Of a DNA stretch of 64,000 nt, positions 44,916-54,198 are shown one piece after another; positions within the stretch are counted from its first letter, which is position 1; every line of letters begins with the position of its first letter. Source of the DNA: Bacillota bacterium (GTDB lineage Bacteria > Bacillota > Clostridia > Lachnospirales > Lachnospiraceae); NCBI GenBank assembly GCA_023407575.1, contig JAEYLX010000032.1, forward strand, positions 465,263 to 529,262, read 5' to 3'. The notes under the pieces were generated by a model. The model had not been told where the DNA came from and did no database searches. It saw only the letters and a list, made by a program, of their open reading frames with translations. A program made the translations under genes and the position numbers.

Positions 44916-46154
44916 ATGTACTCATTTGATGATGTAAAAACATTTGATCCTGAATTAGCAGAAGCAATAACCCTTGAAATTGGAAGACAGAACAGTCATA
45001 TTGAATTAATTGCTTCCGAAAATTTTGTTAGTAAGGCAGTAATGGCAGCAATGGGAAGTCAATTAACTAACAAATATGCAGAGGGGTATCCTGCAAAGAG
45101 ATATTATGGTGGCTGTGAATTTGTTGATTTGGCAGAGAATTTAGCAATTGAAAGAGCAAAAGAATTATTTGGATGTACCTATGCCAATGTTCAACCGCAT
45201 TCCGGAGCACAGGCAAATATGGCAGTATTTTTTGCATTATTACAGCCAGGTGATACTGTTCTTGGTATGAACCTTGCACATGGCGGTCATTTAACACATG
45301 GCAGCCCGGTTAATATGAGCGGCAGCTACTACAAAATTATTCCTTACGGCGTAAATGAACAGGGATTTATTGATTATGATAATTTAAGAAAGCTGGCACA
45401 CGAAAGCAAGCCAAAGTTAATAATTGCCGGAGCAAGTGCTTATGCTAGAAAGATAGATTTTAAGACTTTCCGTGAAATTGCGGATGAGGTTGGTGCAATA
45501 TTAATGGTGGATATGGCTCATATAGCTGGCCTGGTTGCAGGTGGATACCATGAAAGTCCAATTCCATATGCACATGTAACTACAACTACTACTCATAAGA
45601 CCTTAAGAGGTCCAAGAGGCGGTATGATCTTATCCAGTGCTGAATTTGCGGAAGAATATAAGTTAAATAAGGCAGTTTTCCCTGGTATTCAAGGTGGACC
45701 GTTGATGCATGTAATTGCTGCAAAGGCAGTATGCTTTAAAGAAGCACTCGATCCAAGCTTTAAGGATTATGCAAGACGAATTATAGAGAACGCACAAGCT
45801 CTTGCAAATGGTTTAATTAAGAGAGGTTTTCATCTTGTATCTGGAGGTACTGATAACCACTTAATGTTGGTGGACCTACAAAACATGGGTGTAACCGGTA
45901 AGGATACTGAGAAACTTCTTGATGCGGCTAATATTACCTGTAACAAGAATACTGTTCCTAACGATCCTGCTTCTCCATTTGTGACCAGTGGTATCCGTCT
46001 GGGTACAGCAGCAGTAACCACCAGAGGAATGAATACCGAGGATATGGATGTAATTGCTGAAGCTATTTATTTGCTGGTTAAGGATGTGGAAACTAATAAG
46101 GACAAAGCGATGGCAATGGTTAAGGAATTAACCGATAAGTATCCGCTTTATTAA
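44916..46154 (+). CDS. glyA: Serine hydroxymethyltransferase
   Basis: This 412-residue PLP enzyme interconverts serine and glycine while loading tetrahydrofolate with one-carbon units. The PLP lysine is Lys228 in TTTTHKTLRGPRGG; IELIASENFVS, the H-bonding YAEGYPAKRYYGG and the MVDMAHIAGLVAGG stretch are canonical. GGAAAGGAA is upstream and a strong terminator follows. It seems to be monocistronic. Confidence 0.97.
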   Translation: MYSFDDVKTFDPELAEAITLEIGRQNSHIELIASENFVSKAVMAAMGSQLTNKYAEGYPAKRYYGGCEFVDLAENLAIERAKELFGCTYANVQPHSGAQANMAVFFALLQPGDTVLGMNLAHGGHLTHGSPVNMSGSYYKIIPYGVNEQGFIDYDNLRKLAHESKPKLIIAGASAYARKIDFKTFREIADEVGAILMVDMAHIAGLVAGGYHESPIPYAHVTTTTTHKTLRGPRGGMILSSAEFAEEYKLNKAVFPGIQGGPLMHVIAAKAVCFKEALDPSFKDYARRIIENAQALANGLIKRGFHLVSGGTDNHLMLVDLQNMGVTGKDTEKLLDAANITCNKNTVPNDPASPFVTSGIRLGTAAVTTRGMNTEDMDVIAEAIYLLVKDVETNKDKAMAMVKELTDKYPLY

Positions 46155-46203
46155 TAGTTTATAAATATAATTTACGTAGATATATTTTCATAGAATAGAT
46201 ATT

Positions 46204-46241
46204 AAAGCTTTTCAAAATCATAGATTTTGAAAAGCTTTTTT
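46204..46241 (+). terminator. Terminator of glyA
   Basis: A perfect 16-bp stem (46204-46219 with 46223-46238) ends in TTT with an A-tract on the left arm. Confidence 0.9.
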
Positions 46242-46305
46242 AGATTACCAATAAATATCCCAATGCATTGAATAAATTGTAAAAAAATGATAAAATATCA
46301 AAAAT

Positions 46306-46554
46306 TTAATGGTTAACAACCTCCTCCTGCGCCACAATTAAATACCGTCTGACATAAATGCCCATATTACTGTCCCAAGCCCATTCCCAAGTCATAGAAC
46401 CTGTTGCATATCCTAAACAATTATAGCTAGTTGTTGCTACATCACTATAAGACCATGTCCATGAAATGCTGTCATAGAAACTATTAGGATTGACTAGTGC
46501 AAAAGCAGCTGATGATATTGATGTTAAAGAAAATACAACAGCAAATTGTAACAT
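46306..46554 (-). pseudogene. Probable remnant of a small secreted protein
   Basis: The leftward frame of 82 codons begins with a signal-like hydrophobic stretch (FAVVFSLTSISSAAFALV) and continues WTWSYSDVATTSYNCLGYAT then WEWAWDSNMGIYVRRYL. The YNCLGYA pattern and tryptophan-rich composition look like genuine protein and recall secreted YNCxAYA proteins of Firmicutes, which are longer. There is no ribosome site, and a TGA abuts the ATG. I read it as a shortened or decaying gene. The rest of the 46155-46811 gap is AT-rich with no other feature beyond the glyA terminator. Confidence 0.35.
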
Positions 46555-46811
46555 TCAGCAAGATTTTGATATAATATGCATTCGAATGCAAGCTTTGTTC
46601 TTGATATTGTCTTAAAAGCTTACTTGGCTGAACAGTTACAAGAATTAAGAAGAAGCTGTATTATAACTAAAAATAGTGATTTTGTAGTGATTTTTATGTT
46701 ACCTTAGAAAATATGAATAACTAGTTTATTTATGAATAGGTAGGGTGAAGAATACAAATAAATTAGTTTGCATTTTATAATATAAGAACATAATGAGAAA
46801 GGGGACAAGTT

Positions 46812-47486
46812 ATGTCATATCGCTTATTACTAGTAGATGATGAACCTGATATACTTCAGTTATTAAAAGACTATTTTGAATTACAGGGCTATGGTATCCT
46901 ATTAGCCAATAACGGAATGGAAGCAGTGGAAAAGGCAGAATTATCACCGGATTTAATACTGCTGGATATCCAGATGCCCGGAATGGATGGGCTGGAGGTA
47001 TGCAAAAGAATTCGCAGTCATATCACCTGCCCTATTTTATTTCTTACCGCAAAGGTAACAGACCATGATAAAATAAATGGATTGATGATTGGTGGGGACG
47101 ATTATATTGTGAAACCCTTTCATATAGATGAGCTGGGGGCAAGGGTTGCAGCTCATTTACGCAGAGAAACAAGAAATTCTAAGAAAGAAGTGATTAAGTT
47201 CCTGGGGGAGCTAACACTGAACTTTCAGGAACGCTGTGTCTATTATAAAGACGAGGATATCGGACTTACCAGAACTGAATTTGATATACTGGAATATCTA
47301 TGTCTGAATCGAGGACAAGTATTTAGCAAGGAAAGAATCTATGAAAAGCTCTGGGGTTATGACAGCGAAGGTGATAGCAATATTATAACAGAGCACATAC
47401 GCAGGGTTCGTATGAAGCTTTCAAAATTCACAGATCAAAGTCTCATAGAGACCGTATGGGGAGTGGGCTATAAATGGATTGGATAG
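46812..47486 (+). CDS. OmpR-family response regulator
   Basis: This 224-residue regulator has a receiver domain with Asp52 in LILLDIQMPGMDG and Lys in DDYIVKPFHIDELGAR, and a winged helix with LTRTEFDILEYLCLNRGQVF and TVWGVGYKW. The site AAAGGGGAC lies before the ATG. The kinase gene starts 13 bases before its stop. It most likely controls the ABC transporter encoded downstream in response to a cell-envelope-acting peptide, as in the lantibiotic SpaRK/NisRK or bacitracin BceRS type. Confidence 0.92.
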   Translation: MSYRLLLVDDEPDILQLLKDYFELQGYGILLANNGMEAVEKAELSPDLILLDIQMPGMDGLEVCKRIRSHITCPILFLTAKVTDHDKINGLMIGGDDYIVKPFHIDELGARVAAHLRRETRNSKKEVIKFLGELTLNFQERCVYYKDEDIGLTRTEFDILEYLCLNRGQVFSKERIYEKLWGYDSEGDSNIITEHIRRVRMKLSKFTDQSLIETVWGVGYKWIG

Positions 47487-48685
47487 AGGAAAAGATAGAA
47501 AATTTAAAACAAAGGTTTCGCAATCTTTCAATAAGAAAAGCATTGGCTGTTTACATAGTCCTGACAATTGCTATCGTGGTTATTTTATATACACTTACAA
47601 TAGGAGTATGTGAACGATGGGATAGAATTATATGGTCCAAGTATTATAATATTCTTAAAATGGATAATCAAAATATTAATTTCGTCTATTATCAGGATTT
47701 ATCCATGGTTACAGGGAAGGACAAATTTTTTGTACAGCTCATCGATTTTATTCAGACCTGGAGTATTTTTATCTATTCCTTAGCTGGTATCATTGGGATA
47801 CCATATTTGTTCTATCATAATAAATTGAGAACACCATTTCGTATCTTAAGTGAGGCAATGAATAAGATAGGTAAGAACGAGCTGGATACGCCAATTTATT
47901 ATGAAGGTAAGGATGAAATGAGTAGGTTATGTCAGTCCTTTGACTATATGAGAAAACAGATGATACTTAATAATCAGGAAATGTGGGATGTTATGGAGGA
48001 ACAGAAGCGACTTAACGCTGCCTTTGCACATGATCTGCGGACGCCACTAACGGTACTGCGTGGATATACTGATTTTTTAAATCTATATGTACCCGAAGGA
48101 AAGATTGATGAGGAAAAACTTATGTCCACCCTTTCTTTAATGTCAAATCAATTACAAAGGCTGGAGCAATATAGCAATACAATGAAGAGCATAAATTCTC
48201 TTGAAGAGCTGCCAGTTAATAAAGCAATATTAGATAGGAATGAGCTGGCTGTTAAGATAAACGAAATGCTTGCTATATTAAAGGGAGAAAAAATAGTAAA
48301 AGTTACAATTCAAGAACCTTTAATAAATTTAACAAAAGAATTATTATTGGATGAAAACATCTTTATGGAGGTATTTGAAAATATAATTTCAAATGCTTTT
48401 CGATATTCAAAAACGGAGATTGAGGTTATTTTGTCCTTCGATATAGTTAAGCAGCAGGTTTTATTATCTGTAGCAGATGATGGCAAAGGGTTAACAGGAA
48501 AGGAACTTTTAATGGCTACAAAACCTTACTATACGGGGGAAGACCAAAACTCAAAGCATTTTGGAATTGGTTTATATATATGTAAATTACTTTGTGAAAA
48601 ACATGGTGGGTATCTATCTATTACAAATCGTATGGAGCAGGGAGCAGTTATTACAGCAGCTTTTTCAATCGAAAAGGTTATATAA
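47474..48685 (+). CDS. Sensor histidine kinase
   Basis: This 403-residue kinase has two membrane spans (about residues 23-45 and 93-113) with a short loop of about 45 residues between, then a HAMP linker, HisKA with His186 in AFAHDLRTPLTVL and HATPase with ADDGKGLTGKEL and HFGIGLYICKLL. The short extracellular loop is similar to lantibiotic-type sensors. It pairs with the regulator just upstream. A gap of 204 bases separates it from the ABC genes, with no strong terminator seen. Confidence 0.92.
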   Translation: MDWIEEKIENLKQRFRNLSIRKALAVYIVLTIAIVVILYTLTIGVCERWDRIIWSKYYNILKMDNQNINFVYYQDLSMVTGKDKFFVQLIDFIQTWSIFIYSLAGIIGIPYLFYHNKLRTPFRILSEAMNKIGKNELDTPIYYEGKDEMSRLCQSFDYMRKQMILNNQEMWDVMEEQKRLNAAFAHDLRTPLTVLRGYTDFLNLYVPEGKIDEEKLMSTLSLMSNQLQRLEQYSNTMKSINSLEELPVNKAILDRNELAVKINEMLAILKGEKIVKVTIQEPLINLTKELLLDENIFMEVFENIISNAFRYSKTEIEVILSFDIVKQQVLLSVADDGKGLTGKELLMATKPYYTGEDQNSKHFGIGLYICKLLCEKHGGYLSITNRMEQGAVITAAFSIEKVI

Positions 48686-48889
48686 CTTAAATTGCAAAAT
48701 TATGTAATAAAAATAGGTTATAAAAACACATTTTATTTAATCCAAATAATTTTATAAATATAATTACTGTAGAGAAAATATAGAGAAACATATTTTATCC
48801 TAATTATAAAGGTGAGATATTACAAGATAGTTATTAGGAATTCTGTAACTACTTGTAATCACCCAAATAAGACTAGAAAGGATATCACA

Positions 48890-49777
48890 ATGTCAACAGA
48901 AATCGTAATTCAAAGTTTAAATCAGTATTATGGGAAAAAACAAGCACTTAATCAAGTTAATCTAAAGATTGAAGCTGGAATGTTTGGTTTACTTGGAAGA
49001 AATGGTGCAGGTAAGACCACTTTAATGAAAGTACTGGCAACCTTATTACCAAAGACCGAAGGGAATATCTCCGTCTGTGGAATTCCAATCAAAAATGAAA
49101 GGGAGATTCGTAGAATTATAGGTTATCTGCCACAGGATTTCTCTATGTATGCGAATATGTCAGTATATGAAGCGATGGATTATCTTGGGGTATTGTCCGG
49201 ACTAAGTAAAAAGGAAAGAAAAGAAAGAATCCCTGTACTGCTTCAGAAGGTCAATCTGGTGAAGGAAAAGAAAAGAAAGGTAAAAGCTCTTTCTGGAGGT
49301 ATGAAACGCCGACTTGGCATAGCACAAGCAATTATGCATGATCCCAAAGTATTAATTGTAGATGAACCAACCGCTGGTCTTGACCCAGAGGAACGAGTGA
49401 GATTTCGTAATTTATTAAGTGAAATCGCACAGGACCGAATCGTATTACTTTCCACTCATATCGTTGGAGATATCGAAGCAACCTGTGAGAAAATAGCAAT
49501 CCTTGAGGATGGTCAAATCATTTACCATGGAACTGTGGTCTCCATGTTAGAGGCAGCAAAGGACAAGATATATTCAGCAGAAATCAGTTCCGTAGAATTA
49601 CCGAAGTTGAAAGAACAATATCCAATCACTAGCATGCTTACACAAAGCAATAAACTTATTGTACGTTTTATCGCTGAAAATAAACCCTTTCAAAACGCTG
49701 TTTCCTGTGAAGCTAATGTTGAGGATGCTTATATGTATCTACTTCAGGTAAAGCGAGGTGAAAAGGTATGTTTCTAG
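48890..49777 (+). CDS. ABC transporter ATP-binding protein, peptide-antibiotic resistance type
   Basis: This 295-residue ATPase has Walker A GLLGRNGAGKTTLMK, signature ALSGGMKRRLGIAQAIM, Walker B VLIVDEPTAGLDPEER and LSTHIVGDIE. The class is that of ABC-2 exporters such as those for lantibiotic immunity and bacitracin resistance. ATG 48890 has AGAAAGGAT six bases upstream; an open frame to 48812 has no ribosome site. The next permease begins inside its end. It pairs with the two permeases downstream. Confidence 0.92.
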   Translation: MSTEIVIQSLNQYYGKKQALNQVNLKIEAGMFGLLGRNGAGKTTLMKVLATLLPKTEGNISVCGIPIKNEREIRRIIGYLPQDFSMYANMSVYEAMDYLGVLSGLSKKERKERIPVLLQKVNLVKEKKRKVKALSGGMKRRLGIAQAIMHDPKVLIVDEPTAGLDPEERVRFRNLLSEIAQDRIVLLSTHIVGDIEATCEKIAILEDGQIIYHGTVVSMLEAAKDKIYSAEISSVELPKLKEQYPITSMLTQSNKLIVRFIAENKPFQNAVSCEANVEDAYMYLLQVKRGEKVCF

Positions 49778-51003
49778 AGCTCTTTCTAAAGGAATGCAAG
49801 CAAACCCTTAAAAGTTTGACCTACATCATAATTATCGCTTGTATGTTACTTTTTTATCTTAGCCAGATGGGAGATATGGCACTGATTGAAAAACCTGTAC
49901 AGGGTCAGGAGGATTATGGGTTTACCTATAGTGAGGACCCGCAGGTGATGATGCAAAATGCAGTAAGTAAATTGGCTTTAGAATTCTGTCAAAATACATA
50001 CTCCACCTATCCAATCGGATTCTATAAAAAAGTTACACTTAGTGTAAAAGACCAAAGTAAAATGGAAGAAATAATAACTGAAATTACAGGAATAAATGCA
50101 AAAGAAATAGAAAAGGAAGTAAATGACTTTTTAAATAGCGTGACAGAATTTACGATGAACGTACAGATTGGAGTACCGGTGAAGGAAGGAATGGATTTTA
50201 ACCATTTCATGAGTTTAATGGAGGAAGCAGATGAACTGTTAGGAGGAGGTTCTAACTACAACGAGACCTATATTCGTACCAGCAGCCTAACGCCGATGAC
50301 TTATGAACAAGCCTTGGACAAATACAATGAAATAGTTGATAAGGACCGTTTATCAGGTGCTTATGCGAGAATATTCTCGGATTATTTAGGGATCGTACTT
50401 GCTATTTTACCAGTATTTTTATCAGTAACCAGAGGCTTAAGAGATCGCAGAGCTAGAGCACAGGAAGTTATCTATAGTAGAAAGGCATCCTCTTTTTGTA
50501 TTTTGACAAGCAGATATTTGTCTATGGTGGTAATGCTAATTGTTCCGGTGTTATTAATATCACTCATACCTTTTTCAGAATGCCTGTATTATGCCAACAG
50601 CCAGGGAATCAATATTGATCATTTTGCATTTGTAAAGTATATATTCGGTTGGTTGCTTCCAACCATGCTTGCATCCTTGTCCGTAGGTGTTGTTATTACA
50701 GAATTAACAAACTCAGCGTTGGCTATCCTAATTCAAGCAGGCTGGTGGTTTATTAGCTTGTTTACAGGCATGAGTGCTATGTTTGGTGGTTATGGATGGA
50801 ATTTAATCCCTAGACACAATGATGTAGGAATGTACGATGTATTCCATGATAATTTTACAACCTTAGTTATGAATAGAACGGGATATTTTATTTTAGCAAT
50901 TGTTATGCTGTTTGCCTCCGTAGCTTTGTTTGACTTGAGAAGAAAGGGGAAGTTAAAGGTTGGAAAGGTTATTAAAAATCGTAAAAGTAAATCTGAAGAT
51001 TAG
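49768..51003 (+). CDS. ABC-2 permease with large extracellular loop
   Basis: This 411-residue protein has one N-terminal span (about residues 14-31), a loop of about 180 residues outside, and about five further spans at the C-terminus, the typical ABC-2 layout. It overlaps the ATPase gene by 10 bases, so it is translationally coupled. It likely forms the channel for export or envelope-peptide removal along with the second permease. The cargo is not predictable from sequence. Confidence 0.85.
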   Translation: MFLELFLKECKQTLKSLTYIIIIACMLLFYLSQMGDMALIEKPVQGQEDYGFTYSEDPQVMMQNAVSKLALEFCQNTYSTYPIGFYKKVTLSVKDQSKMEEIITEITGINAKEIEKEVNDFLNSVTEFTMNVQIGVPVKEGMDFNHFMSLMEEADELLGGGSNYNETYIRTSSLTPMTYEQALDKYNEIVDKDRLSGAYARIFSDYLGIVLAILPVFLSVTRGLRDRRARAQEVIYSRKASSFCILTSRYLSMVVMLIVPVLLISLIPFSECLYYANSQGINIDHFAFVKYIFGWLLPTMLASLSVGVVITELTNSALAILIQAGWWFISLFTGMSAMFGGYGWNLIPRHNDVGMYDVFHDNFTTLVMNRTGYFILAIVMLFASVALFDLRRKGKLKVGKVIKNRKSKSED

Positions 51004-51625
51004 CTTGTTACCTCATATGCTTATTGCTCTATTGCTGCTACTTATATCACCACTACTTATGGGAATAGAGAATTTGGATTCCGTCAGTACGGCCCTGGTA
51101 CTTGAGCGATATGTGGCTTTTATCGGGATTATCTTACTGACACCGATATATTTGGCTGAACAGAATAAGGAGATAAGAGATCTGGTTAGCACGAAATACA
51201 TCTCCTTATCTGCTGTATATCTAATTCGCTTAGTTATTGTGATGATTACCTTTATTCTCTTAATAGGGACCTATATAGTTATCTTAAGGCATAATAATTG
51301 TGAATTTCCAGAACTTTATTTTTTTCTTGGTACGGTGGCAGAAGCCGTATTCTTAGGCGGGATAGGGTTTTGTATTTACAGCCTGTTTGATCAAATAGCG
51401 ATTGCTTACCTGGCACCAATTATGTATTATTTAATGTCACTAACAGGTGGGAAGCAGCTACTGAACAACTTCTATTTGTTTTCCATGGTGAATGAAAGCT
51501 ATAAGGAAAAGATATGGCTGGCAATTGCTGGGGGAGTGTTGATAATGGTAGGGCTTTTATTTCCATATATTCGAAGGAAGATTAGCTGGCTGCCTAGTAA
51601 ATTTGTGACGGATAAAGTTACTTAA
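50960..51625 (+). CDS. ABC-2 permease, second subunit, TTG start
   Basis: The 221-residue protein has six predicted spans. It starts at TTG 50960, 44 bases before the end of the previous gene, with AAGGGGAA about eight bases upstream; no ATG is available near the right length. Its N-terminus MERLLKIVKVNLKISLLP leads into the first span. It closes the regulator-kinase-ABC module. Its sequence is weakly conserved, as usual for this subunit. Confidence 0.8.
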   Translation: MERLLKIVKVNLKISLLPHMLIALLLLLISPLLMGIENLDSVSTALVLERYVAFIGIILLTPIYLAEQNKEIRDLVSTKYISLSAVYLIRLVIVMITFILLIGTYIVILRHNNCEFPELYFFLGTVAEAVFLGGIGFCIYSLFDQIAIAYLAPIMYYLMSLTGGKQLLNNFYLFSMVNESYKEKIWLAIAGGVLIMVGLLFPYIRRKISWLPSKFVTDKVT

Positions 51626-51700
51626 TCTTTAGAATCATTAACATTGAAATCACCTATAGTCATATATTGTATTAAGATATAGCCCTATGAGGTTCAGATA

Positions 51701-52981
51701 ATGATTATCCATGTTGTTCAAAAGGATGAAAATATAAATTCTATTGCTGAAATGTATGGGAAGGATACTGAGCGGTTAATTCAGGAAAACGGAATAATTA
51801 ACCCGGACAATCTGGCCTTGGGTCAGACTATTGTTATAGTTGAAGCAAAGGAACTTTATAAGGTTGAGGAAGGAGATACCCTGGCTAGTATTGCAGAGAA
51901 GAAAGGAATATCTGTTTTACAGCTGTTGAGGAACAATCCTTATATTATTAATCGTGAATTTATATATCCCGGAGAGAGCTTAGTGATTCAATTTCAGGAT
52001 GAAAAAATTATGAAAATAGCAACAAACGGTTATGTTTTTCCCCACGTTGAGTTAAATATTCTGGAAAAGAACTTATTGTTTCTGACCTACGTATCTATTT
52101 TTAGCTATTTTGCAACAGCAGATGGAAGTATCGAAGACATAGATGATATTGATATCATTGAGCTGGCAAGAATGTATGGTGTTGCTCCGGTTATGATAAT
52201 ATCTTTTACAGAAGAAGCTGAGGATGCAAGGAGTGAAATTGTCCATAATATATTAACAGATGAATTCTCTAAAAAGCGGTTCATCGATAATATTTATACA
52301 ATCGTACAGCAAAAGGGTTATGAAGCGATTAATCTCAGCTTTACTTATATACGGACAGAGGATGTCACGTATTTCGAAAATTTCATTGTCGAAATCTCGG
52401 AACGGTTTCATAGGGAGGGGATTGAAGTTTTTGTTACCTTTACTCCAAGAACCTTTGAGCTAAACTCGGAAACACTTTCAAAGGAAGTGGAATACTCGTT
52501 AATTAACAAAAGTGTGGATGAAATTTATATACTAAGTTATGATTGGGCTTCAGAGACTAGCATGATGGCTGTAACTACACCCTTTTACTTTGTCAGAAGC
52601 GTTATGGAATTGTTTACAAGCCGTATACCCCCAGAAAAGATTATGATGGGGGCTACAACAATCGGATATCTGTGGCAGCTTCCGTATTTTGAGGGTATTT
52701 CAAAAACGAATTCAATTAATTATAATAATGCTATTTTACTGGCTAGTGAAACGAGTTCGACGATTTATTACAATGAGGAAAACGTATCCTCCTATTTTTA
52801 TTATTCTAATCCTAATCTGCATTTGGTTTACTTTCGGGATGCAAGAGGGTTTGTAGCCTATAATCAAATGATGCCTGATTTTGGACTACATGGCATTGCC
52901 CTATGGAATGTTATGTATGACATTACACAGATCTTCTTTATATTGAATACACAGTATGAAATTGAGAATTTAGCAGAATAA
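51701..52981 (+). CDS. LysM-LysM-GH18-like protein with degenerate catalytic motif
   Basis: The 426-residue protein has two LysM domains (about 1-47 and 51-96; HVVQKDENINSIAEMYG and YKVEEGDTLASIAEKKGISV) then a GH18 TIM-barrel-like domain similar to the YaaH/SafA-type spore cortex enzymes. The key strand, normally DGxDxDxE, reads GYEAINLSFTYI: Thr215 is at the catalytic Glu place and the Asp residues are Asn and Ser. No signal peptide is present, as is usual for spore-coat LysM proteins. It may bind peptidoglycan or cortex without cutting it. Confidence 0.85.
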   Translation: MIIHVVQKDENINSIAEMYGKDTERLIQENGIINPDNLALGQTIVIVEAKELYKVEEGDTLASIAEKKGISVLQLLRNNPYIINREFIYPGESLVIQFQDEKIMKIATNGYVFPHVELNILEKNLLFLTYVSIFSYFATADGSIEDIDDIDIIELARMYGVAPVMIISFTEEAEDARSEIVHNILTDEFSKKRFIDNIYTIVQQKGYEAINLSFTYIRTEDVTYFENFIVEISERFHREGIEVFVTFTPRTFELNSETLSKEVEYSLINKSVDEIYILSYDWASETSMMAVTTPFYFVRSVMELFTSRIPPEKIMMGATTIGYLWQLPYFEGISKTNSINYNNAILLASETSSTIYYNEENVSSYFYYSNPNLHLVYFRDARGFVAYNQMMPDFGLHGIALWNVMYDITQIFFILNTQYEIENLAE

Positions 52982-52998
52982 CCATTTGTCTATGAAAT

Positions 52999-53043
52999 CA
53001 CACCGCTATAATTATATCGTTAGTTATGCGGTGTGTTCTTTTT
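52999..53043 (+). terminator. Terminator after the LysM gene
   Basis: CACACCGC / GCGGTGTG stem with further AT pairs, about 52999-53035, followed by TTCTTTTT. Confidence 0.85.
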
Positions 53044-53065
53044 GTAATAAAGAACTATCAACTAA

Positions 53066-53088
53066 AGGCTGCCCTTGAAGGACAGCCT
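53066..53088 (-). terminator. Hairpin at the end of the leftward LUD operon
   Basis: AGGCTGCCCTT and AAGGACAGCCT (53066-53076 and 53078-53088) pair with one mismatch; in the leftward direction the tail is TTTAGTTGATAG, which is a weak T run. It may be a bidirectional barrier with the preceding terminator. Confidence 0.5.
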
Positions 53089-53164
53089 CGACTAAAGTAA
53101 ATTAAATATATACGTTTATTGCTGAATGAAAAAATAGATGTATAACTGATTTCTGACATTGTAA

Positions 53165-53350
53165 TTAAAATTTTATCTTTTCCATAAGTCCTTTTTCTAA
53201 CATCCTAGCTAAATTTTTGGAACTGAAGATAATAGCTACAATGAAGATTCCTGTAATACAGGTGTATTTCACAATCTTGGGAACATCTACGTTAACGGTT
53301 ACATTAATATTTGGTTCCTGCTCACTTTTACAACAATCTTTTGATGACAT
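53165..53350 (-). CDS. Small single-span membrane protein
   Basis: The 61-residue protein has a cysteine-bearing, polar N-terminus (MSSKDCCKSEQEPN), a short repetitive INVTVNVDVP stretch and one membrane span (about residues 30-46), then a basic amphipathic tail. AGAGGGAT stands before the ATG, and it lies 18 bases after the LUD gene in the same direction, so it should be co-expressed. No family recognised. Two adjacent cysteines near the start could bind metal. Confidence 0.55.
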   Translation of the reverse strand: MSSKDCCKSEQEPNINVTVNVDVPKIVKYTCITGIFIVAIIFSSKNLARMLEKGLMEKIKF

Positions 53351-53368
53351 TTCATATCCCTCTCTTTC

Positions 53369-54004
53369 TTAAAATCCTAATTCCTCACCAACAAGAATTA
53401 CCTTAATTCTTCCCGGTATCTTTGATTTTCTTGTTATTACTATTTCACAACAGATACAATCCTCCACCAAACAGTTTGCACACCTGCCAATTTCAGCACA
53501 GGGAGTCTTTAAATCGAGTCTGACACAGTTGGGAGGAGAAGCCATATTCTGAACCCGGTTGATACCTGCTGTAACATCTGTAACTATTTTGTTCATCCCG
53601 GCAATAATGATTACATTCTTTGGTCCAGTTATAAGGCAGGCAACACGATTGCCACCGCCGTCAATATTTACAAGTTGCCCATCTTGGGTAATAGCATTGG
53701 AACTCATGAAATAATAGTCAGCCGTAACTGCTTTCCCGTACATCTGGGATTTCTCCTCTGGAGTAGTAGCAGACATTCGGTCATAAATTATGTAGTCGGA
53801 ATCGAACAACTCGTCAAATATGCCAATTTCATTCAAGGTTTCGGAACCTCCCCAGGAGATGGAGCAACCCGGAGTTAGAAATCTTTTTGCAGTAAGTAAG
53901 GCGTCTTCTCGATTATCACAATAATAACCTTCAATCCCTCTTTTGTTGAACTTTTCAATAATGGTATCGGCTAGATTCTCATAATAAACCTTTTTCGGTG
54001 ACAT
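53369..54004 (-). CDS. LUD-domain protein (lactate-utilization LutC-like)
   Basis: This 211-residue protein is a stand-alone LUD domain, the fold of LutC/YkgG; LutABC oxidises L-lactate with Fe-S clusters. Visible features are ISWGGSETLNEIGIFDELFD, SSNAITQDGQLVNIDGGGNR and a cysteine-rich end GRCANCLVEDCICCEIV that looks like a metal or cluster site. ATG 54004 has GGGAGGAG seven bases upstream. No lutA or lutB is nearby, so a direct role in lactate oxidation is uncertain; single LUD proteins of this kind are frequent in clostridia. Confidence 0.85.
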   Translation of the reverse strand: MSPKKVYYENLADTIIEKFNKRGIEGYYCDNREDALLTAKRFLTPGCSISWGGSETLNEIGIFDELFDSDYIIYDRMSATTPEEKSQMYGKAVTADYYFMSSNAITQDGQLVNIDGGGNRVACLITGPKNVIIIAGMNKIVTDVTAGINRVQNMASPPNCVRLDLKTPCAEIGRCANCLVEDCICCEIVITRKSKIPGRIKVILVGEELGF

Positions 54005-54198
54005 GATACTCCTCCCTTGTATTAAATTGTACTTTACTAAGATGCTTATATGCATGAAATAAAGATATTTTGAATAAAAGGTACAAAAAAGTGTGTTGCG
54101 AACTAACTGTGTATTTTATCTCAATACGATCGATTAAGTTGTGCGAATCGACGAAATGCTTATCAAAAGCTGGCATATAAAAGCTGTATCTATTACTA

